Below are positions 60,201 to 64,000 of a stretch of DNA of 64,000 nt, piece by piece (position 1 is the stretch's first letter; each line of letters opens with the position of its first letter). This DNA is from Catalinimonas alkaloidigena (GTDB taxonomy: Bacteria; Bacteroidota; Bacteroidia; Cytophagales; Cyclobacteriaceae): NCBI RefSeq assembly GCF_029504655.1, contig NZ_JAQFIL010000001.1, forward strand, positions 4,717,001 through 4,781,000, given 5' to 3'. The notes under the pieces are model-generated. The model was not told where the DNA came from. It searched no databases and worked only from the letters and a program-made list of their open reading frames with translations. A program made the position numbers and the translations under genes.

Positions 60201-62124
60201 TTACCGAATTAGCATAAGTGACCAAAGTGGCGAGGAACCCGCTACTTATGAGTCATTGATAGTCTCCCAAAAAATCAGCAGTTTATCTCCCTCTGAAGTA
60301 TTTAGCAGTAGCGAGATTACAATAGTTGGAAGTAATTTCCGCTCTATAGCCTCCCCTCCTACTATTGAAGTATTACTGAATGACTTAGCAGTAGATGATA
60401 TCAGTGTAAATGAGGAAGGCACTGAAATCTCTTTTATGCTAACTGTCAGTCAAGACATCATCAATGAAGAATATACTGTCAAAGTCAATGTCAATGGTGT
60501 TGTCGTAACTGCCGATGAAACCATTCTGATCAAGGAGGATGAAACAGCTGCACTGGTAGTATCTACTTTTCCTTCCAATGCGCTTAGAAAAAATGAATTT
60601 AATGTTTCTGTTCAGGCATCTGATGCTGAGTCCAGCATACAAAAAGTAGAAGCCGCCTTTGCCGGAATCATGGATGAAGCATTCGGTCCCTTTCAGGAGA
60701 TCACACCAGACGAAAGCCTTTACACACTGTTGACCGATAATGGAGATGAGTTAGGCGTAAAGTACCAATTCAAAGTCACTAACGGTGCTGGCCTGGAGAA
60801 AATAGAGACAGGCCGTACCTATTGGCGTTATGCTGAAAACATTGAAAAAGTAAACCGTAAGAGCTTTACTTCCGCTCCTACTCAACAAAACTACCAACTG
60901 GTGGCTATTCCCTTTAAGCAGCAGACAGTAAATGCAGCTTTAGGAAACAAAGAGTATAAAAAAGAAGACTGGCGCTTATTTCGCCTCAACCAGGCTAATA
61001 CTAGTGAAAATGTATATCAGGAGTATAATGCGGGATTTACCCAATTTAAAGCTGGTGAAGGGTACTGGCTCATTGCTAAAGAAGGTATACTTGATAGTAT
61101 AAAAGGTGATGTGGCAGAGCCTAATGAAGAGGGGAATATTATCATTCCCGTAAGGGAGGGATGGAATCTTATAGGTAACCCCTTTCCTTTTGCGCTGGAT
61201 TGGAGCGTAGTGGTATCAGCTAACCCTGATATCTTTTTAGATCAGGCAAGACTTAGTGTATATAATGGTAGCTATAATAAAGAAGATGAAAGCTTATCAG
61301 CTTATGAAGGAGCATTTGTTAACATCAAAGAAAGTGGCAACTTAGTTATTCCCTTTAGTGCAAAAGCCGGAAACAATCAAAAACAAAGCAATGTGGAAAA
61401 AGAAAAAGGAGTCACTCTGGACGCATCAGCATGGCAGGTGAGTTTATCAGTGCATGTTTCTGACGAATTGAAAGAGGACTTAATATTAGGTATGCATAAT
61501 GCATCGGAATCAGGTAAAGATTTTTATGATGCAGATGTTTTTCCATCGTTTTTTAGTTCTTCTGCTGCCTCATTTACCAGAGAAGGCCTGGTGCTAGCCA
61601 CTGACATCATTCCTCCATCTTCATTTGCGGAATGGACCGTTAAGCTTGATGAAAAAGTTAATAATGAAACTGTCTATCTCAGTTGGGATAATGATCAGTG
61701 GGTGAATAATAAATTCAGACTATGGCTCTATGATGAAAATCAAAAGCAGGTGATAGATATGCAGGCTGCGCAATCTTACCAATTCCAACCGGCTGCCTCT
61801 CAACATCTTAAAGTATTGTATGGTACTGAAGAAGCATTGCTCAGGTACGTACTTCCTACAGAGGTACAAATCGGACCGGCATACCCTAACCCAGTTGTGG
61901 ATGAGGTCAATGTTACTTTGATGGTTCCCGATCATGCTAGTGGTTTCGTCAACTGGCAATTAGTGGATATAAAAGGAAGAATTACTAAATCCGGGACGAT
62001 ACCACTGCACTACGGCATACAGAAAACCTCCGTTCAGCTCGCTGAAAAGCAGGGGGTATATTTACTACAATTTTTGTCTTCGGAAGGTGAAGTGCTAAGC
62101 CAGGAAAGGCTCATCATCAGGTAA
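57214..62124 (+). CDS. Large T9SS protein with beta-propeller and IPT repeats (1636 aa), operon gene D
   Basis: An exported surface protein. Order: signal peptide (about 1-26, SSPLVAQ), a beta-propeller-like N-terminal region (about 30-560) with repeated YLLGR/FGGNSYEDGK/NIFI-type motifs, about six IPT/TIG-like domains (about 590-1105, for example PTSGLVGDEITISGLNLEAS and NVTSGVAGGEIIITGLNLEAS, which are clear duplicates), a further region with YQLVAIPFKQQ and GWNLIGNPFPFALDW, and a C-terminal type A T9SS sorting domain (IGPAYPNPVVDEVNV, ending SQERLIIR). The type A signal implies sortase-linked or A-LPS attachment after T9SS export. Ends 31 bases from the convergent kinase gene. Confidence 0.9.
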   Translation: MKKCCKQITIGLLIFISIISSSPLVAQTLDDYKLVTSEGTANAVDTYIDQSTGDYYLIGLMNKAITFRGWGSSRTLNDDPLTRDFFYAKANSLGVQHLYRISVQGDEAYISNIAVGKEYVYVLGSFTGSLRVFDSNGNVIANDFGSTVVNSNGNTDAFLLKIQKSNGQLRRSYAIGGAGRDFGHKVVIDNTNDVMIGGRFNGTVNFGLNFLDFVSRTSDGNDLYVVKYDSDDFFVDFAQIGGDEPQDQIWAMTSNNNNDIFISGVFNRSVEIGSFSLNPDKVKQFFVAKLDVNLNPQWLKLLESDSTTTEVRDLTFDEYSQNLYLLGRIEGNPKYDGTSLNTPSPNDDALLLKINSNNGSLVKSSIFGGNSYEDGKQITFDSFGNYFITGTFNNTFTISSNNLSKTTNGSTNSTFLAAFNRNDDIVYLNSFTSSNTVFGSRSLILAEGSELQLSVPLVYNNNVAVGLDAEEIIVNNSGNLDSYIGSYKFSTIPIIISGAHDSDNGSTDRFYDYIVFGINLGSDDLALQSRFVDENGNYTDFITPTSDGPEDVKFSIPTNIVAGISYRLEMNKSEYKDIFRFNTFSIPPDIHQTGSEADVVAGDNLNIPGRYFGNQTSGVSVSLVNEENGNVVPAQVSSVAPNMITISIPQAYPGRYTERVTVNGETTDGGNIINVFPQITEIIPTNNIPGGNMVINGNTFIDDSHAEDKLEVRLIEEDNTTNTIAITDFTSVEAEKITLKLPEDLADGTYQVEVETDGFVSNKKTITIENTNPVVNALLPTSGLVGDEITISGLNLEASTVKVTINGVEASLVTASDIEVKAVVPELEPGVYEVILALDEVAYKLADTFTVLAPPIIVNPLNVTSGVAGGEIIITGLNLEASTVQLTVDGVDAPIISASDTQIKATIPELEAGTYQVLLYLDGEEYNITDTFKIIFNKPVITEVDQDSVDIGTIVTVSGLNLNLATSVSLGSNETSFETVDNTTLKLTVPDLFPGNYRISISDQSGEEPATYESLIVSQKISSLSPSEVFSSSEITIVGSNFRSIASPPTIEVLLNDLAVDDISVNEEGTEISFMLTVSQDIINEEYTVKVNVNGVVVTADETILIKEDETAALVVSTFPSNALRKNEFNVSVQASDAESSIQKVEAAFAGIMDEAFGPFQEITPDESLYTLLTDNGDELGVKYQFKVTNGAGLEKIETGRTYWRYAENIEKVNRKSFTSAPTQQNYQLVAIPFKQQTVNAALGNKEYKKEDWRLFRLNQANTSENVYQEYNAGFTQFKAGEGYWLIAKEGILDSIKGDVAEPNEEGNIIIPVREGWNLIGNPFPFALDWSVVVSANPDIFLDQARLSVYNGSYNKEDESLSAYEGAFVNIKESGNLVIPFSAKAGNNQKQSNVEKEKGVTLDASAWQVSLSVHVSDELKEDLILGMHNASESGKDFYDADVFPSFFSSSAASFTREGLVLATDIIPPSSFAEWTVKLDEKVNNETVYLSWDNDQWVNNKFRLWLYDENQKQVIDMQAAQSYQFQPAASQHLKVLYGTEEALLRYVLPTEVQIGPAYPNPVVDEVNVTLMVPDHASGFVNWQLVDIKGRITKSGTIPLHYGIQKTSVQLAEKQGVYLLQFLSSEGEVLSQERLIIR

Positions 62125-62155
62125 GCCAGGCCGAAATGGAAAAAGCGTTAAGGCA

Positions 62156-63691
62156 TCAGTATTTGTTTATTGATAGGGTTTTGATTTTATCACCCTTCAG
62201 TTCAGTAAGTAAAGTATCTATCACCCAGCTACGTTCTTCTATACCGGAGGTGTTCACTACATACCGCATAAAGCTTTCTATGCTTTCCTGGTTAATACTA
62301 TCATTAACAGTGAAATACACTTTTGCTTCTTCATCAACAAAGTACTCATTTACATAATTATTGATTCTGCTTAACCTGAGATTTGTATTGATAATTTCAT
62401 TATCAAGAGATTCAATTTCTCTGAGTAAATTATCATATAGCATATTTTTCTGAGCATTGGTTAAGCCAAGGGGTAATGGCAATGATTTGGGCTGATTGGC
62501 TAGGGTAGAATCCTCTGTCAGTATTGTATCTGCTTCAATCACATTTTGCCCTGATGCTTTAATGGGCGGCATAGTTTCCTGAGTGAGCCGGGAAGAATCT
62601 GTGCCTGCTGAAGTAGAATCCATCAACTGTGCGGGAACACTTTCGCTCTTCTGGCTCTGTATCTGCGCAGTTTCTTCATTTTTTACAGCCGGTGCATCAG
62701 AGGAAGTAAAGACATACCAGAAACCAAATGCCAGCAATACGAATACCAGCAGGATGCCGGCAATCATAGCTTTATTCATTTTCTTTTTGGTAGGAACAGG
62801 GGCCTGCAATATCTCTATCAGTTCCAGGCTGGATTGCACTCTCTTCTTGGCATCCTTGATGAGGCATTTGCTGATTATTTTCCTATAGGGCTCAGGTACA
62901 TTTTTAATTTCTGAGGGGAGTGGGTTATGCAATACATTATGCATTATTTCCATTGGGCTTTGGGAAGTATTTCTATCGCCAAAAGGAGATTTATCAGTAA
63001 AGATCTCTGTCAGTATCACGCCAAACGACCACAAATCCACATTGGTAGTAATCTGCTGATTGATCCCGTACTTTTTAGGGTCAAACTGTTCAGGAGCCAT
63101 ATATTCCATCTTACCCACCAGCTCAGATGAGGCCTTTTTTTGCCCCATATTGAGCGTCTTCATATCAATTTCTTTGGATATCCCAAAGTCAGCAATTTTG
63201 GGAATCCAGGTCTCCTTCTCTTTTACCATCAAAATATTATCAGGAGAAAGGTCACGGTGTATGACTCTTTTTTCAGTATGAATATAGTGTAAGCCCTGAA
63301 GTATTTCTTTGATTACTTCCTTGAAAACTTCTTTTGAGGGTGAGGATTTCAAGAAATCCAGCAAATTACCCGCATTGGCATATTCAAGTATACCCACCTG
63401 CACATCTTCGGCTATACCAAAGCTATTGGTAAACCTTACGATACGAGCGTCATGCACTCTAATGATATTTTTGTGGGTAAACCTGCGCGAGTTGCGCATT
63501 TCGCTTATTATATCATATTTCTGGGCATCGGTATTTGTGTAAAATTTGAGCGCGACTGTTTCTTCAAATTGACGATCGTACGCCTGATAAACTTTGGCAA
63601 AGCCTCCCTCCCCTAGTAAATTGGTATGATCGTAAACAAACCTTCTTCTAAAATCCTGTTCAGAGATGACTACTTTTTCACCCTCCTGCAT
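62156..63691 (-). CDS. Transmembrane Hanks-type Ser/Thr protein kinase
   Basis: A 511-residue receptor-like kinase. The kinase domain (about 22-295) has the glycine loop GEGGFA (27-32), Lys49 in VALKFY, HRD at 145-147 in HRDLSPDNIL, DFG at 168-170 and MAPEQF at 198-203; all catalytic residues are intact, so it should be active. One transmembrane helix follows (about 306-328, MIAGILLVFVLLAFGFWYVF), then a periplasmic part of about 180 residues with a low-complexity Ser/Thr/Gln linker and a predicted helical C-terminal domain. It faces the T9SS operon and is divergent from an FHA-like gene, a typical substrate-reader for such kinases. Confidence 0.95.
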   Translation of the reverse strand: MQEGEKVVISEQDFRRRFVYDHTNLLGEGGFAKVYQAYDRQFEETVALKFYTNTDAQKYDIISEMRNSRRFTHKNIIRVHDARIVRFTNSFGIAEDVQVGILEYANAGNLLDFLKSSPSKEVFKEVIKEILQGLHYIHTEKRVIHRDLSPDNILMVKEKETWIPKIADFGISKEIDMKTLNMGQKKASSELVGKMEYMAPEQFDPKKYGINQQITTNVDLWSFGVILTEIFTDKSPFGDRNTSQSPMEIMHNVLHNPLPSEIKNVPEPYRKIISKCLIKDAKKRVQSSLELIEILQAPVPTKKKMNKAMIAGILLVFVLLAFGFWYVFTSSDAPAVKNEETAQIQSQKSESVPAQLMDSTSAGTDSSRLTQETMPPIKASGQNVIEADTILTEDSTLANQPKSLPLPLGLTNAQKNMLYDNLLREIESLDNEIINTNLRLSRINNYVNEYFVDEEAKVYFTVNDSINQESIESFMRYVVNTSGIEERSWVIDTLLTELKGDKIKTLSINKY

Positions 63692-63860
63692 AATGTATGA
63701 TTCAGTGTCTGAAGTTAAATAAAATTGCTAAGTGAGCAGCAAATAAATTTAACATTATTTATTGTAATTGTTAAATGTTCAGCACAGACAAAATGAGGAT
63801 TTTCAATAAAATTTTAATATATTTAACTACAATTAGTCCTTAGCTTATCACAACATTTTT

Positions 63861-64000
63861 ATGTCCAGAGCTACACAATCCTTTAAGACAGGCATGTCTT
63901 TTATAGGGGGTGGAAATGTTCCTGCTTACACACTTGAATTTCTTACCGCCTCACCTAAACACGAGGTGTCAAGCTTTGAAACTATAGTAGTGCCATATAT
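63861..64000 (+). CDS. FHA-like protein, N-terminal part, cut by window end
   Basis: An open frame from the ATG at 63861 continues past the window edge. The visible 46 residues read MSRATQSFKTGMSFIGGGNV, then PAYTLEFLTASPKHEVSSFE and TIVVPYI. The YTLEFLT...H...E-IVV-YI pattern is the style seen just before the GR-containing core of FHA domains in Bacteroidota, but the diagnostic core lies outside the window. It is divergent from the Ser/Thr kinase gene with 169 bases between them, supporting an FHA reader of phospho-threonine. Identity is tentative; the frame itself is well supported. Confidence 0.6.
   Translation, partial: MSRATQSFKTGMSFIGGGNVPAYTLEFLTASPKHEVSSFETIVVPY

Noticed and set aside
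1..64000. rRNA or tRNA genes
   Set aside because: No region with the paired arms and conserved loops of a tRNA, nor rRNA-like conserved blocks, was recognised by eye; a tRNAscan run would be the decisive check.

Overview
This window looks like chromosome of a marine or surface-associated member of the Bacteroidota, probably order Cytophagales. The genus is not claimed. Reasons: a SusC/SusD pair under an ECF sigma/FecR switch; two type IX secretion (T9SS) C-terminal sorting signals, one of each type; a giant PKD-repeat surface protein followed by a PorP/SprF gene; SprB-type repeats; CarboxypepD_reg-like TonB receptors; a LytS/LytTR two-component pair; and promoters of the Bacteroidota -33/-7 form (TTG, 17-18 bp, TAnnTTTG). 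No rRNA, tRNA, CRISPR array or prophage was recognised.

Layout. 1-7 kb: a helical protein of unknown function, a multi-hairpin intergenic element, a secreted M61 peptidase with a PDZ domain, a small PepSY-like secreted protein, an NTF2-like protein with a perfect palindrome upstream, and a secreted Xaa-Pro aminopeptidase. 6.2-14 kb (minus strand): ECF sigma, FecR, SusC with an STN domain, SusD and an endonuclease/exonuclease/phosphatase-fold lipoprotein; this resembles a polysaccharide-utilisation locus but carries a phosphodiesterase-type enzyme instead of glycosidases. 14-18.7 kb (minus): a four-gene envelope cluster (SprB-repeat cytochrome-like lipoprotein, second cytochrome-like lipoprotein, YceI, DUF5777-like barrel), then an ECF sigma gene overlapping a protein that joins an inner-membrane anchor to an outer-membrane-barrel-like domain. 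19-24.4 kb: a secreted HExxH protein, a sugar-isomerase-like TIM barrel, a sulfatase, a beta-hydroxyacid dehydrogenase and an aldo/keto reductase.

25-36 kb: a 3132-residue T9SS surface protein with three repeat families and its PorP/SprF partner, each with a recognisable promoter. 36-42 kb is a decayed zone: a methyltransferase remnant, MsrB, an MFS transporter, a PepSY-like protein, a permease pseudogene with five separate lesions, and an IS4-family insertion sequence with a 9-bp target duplication. 42-47 kb: GMC oxidoreductase, an NAGS-like small protein, PhzF, an AEC transporter, a CYTH protein and small unknowns. 47-53.4 kb: TonB-dependent receptor, small secreted proteins, LytS-type kinase and LytTR regulator.

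54-64 kb holds the best candidate for an undescribed system. Four co-directional exported proteins (three unrecognised, the last a 1636-residue beta-propeller/IPT-repeat T9SS protein) converge on a transmembrane Hanks-type Ser/Thr kinase. The kinase is divergent from a gene, cut by the window end, whose N-terminus resembles FHA proteins. I infer a kinase/FHA signalling unit coupled to a cell-surface assembly; the coupling rests on gene context only.
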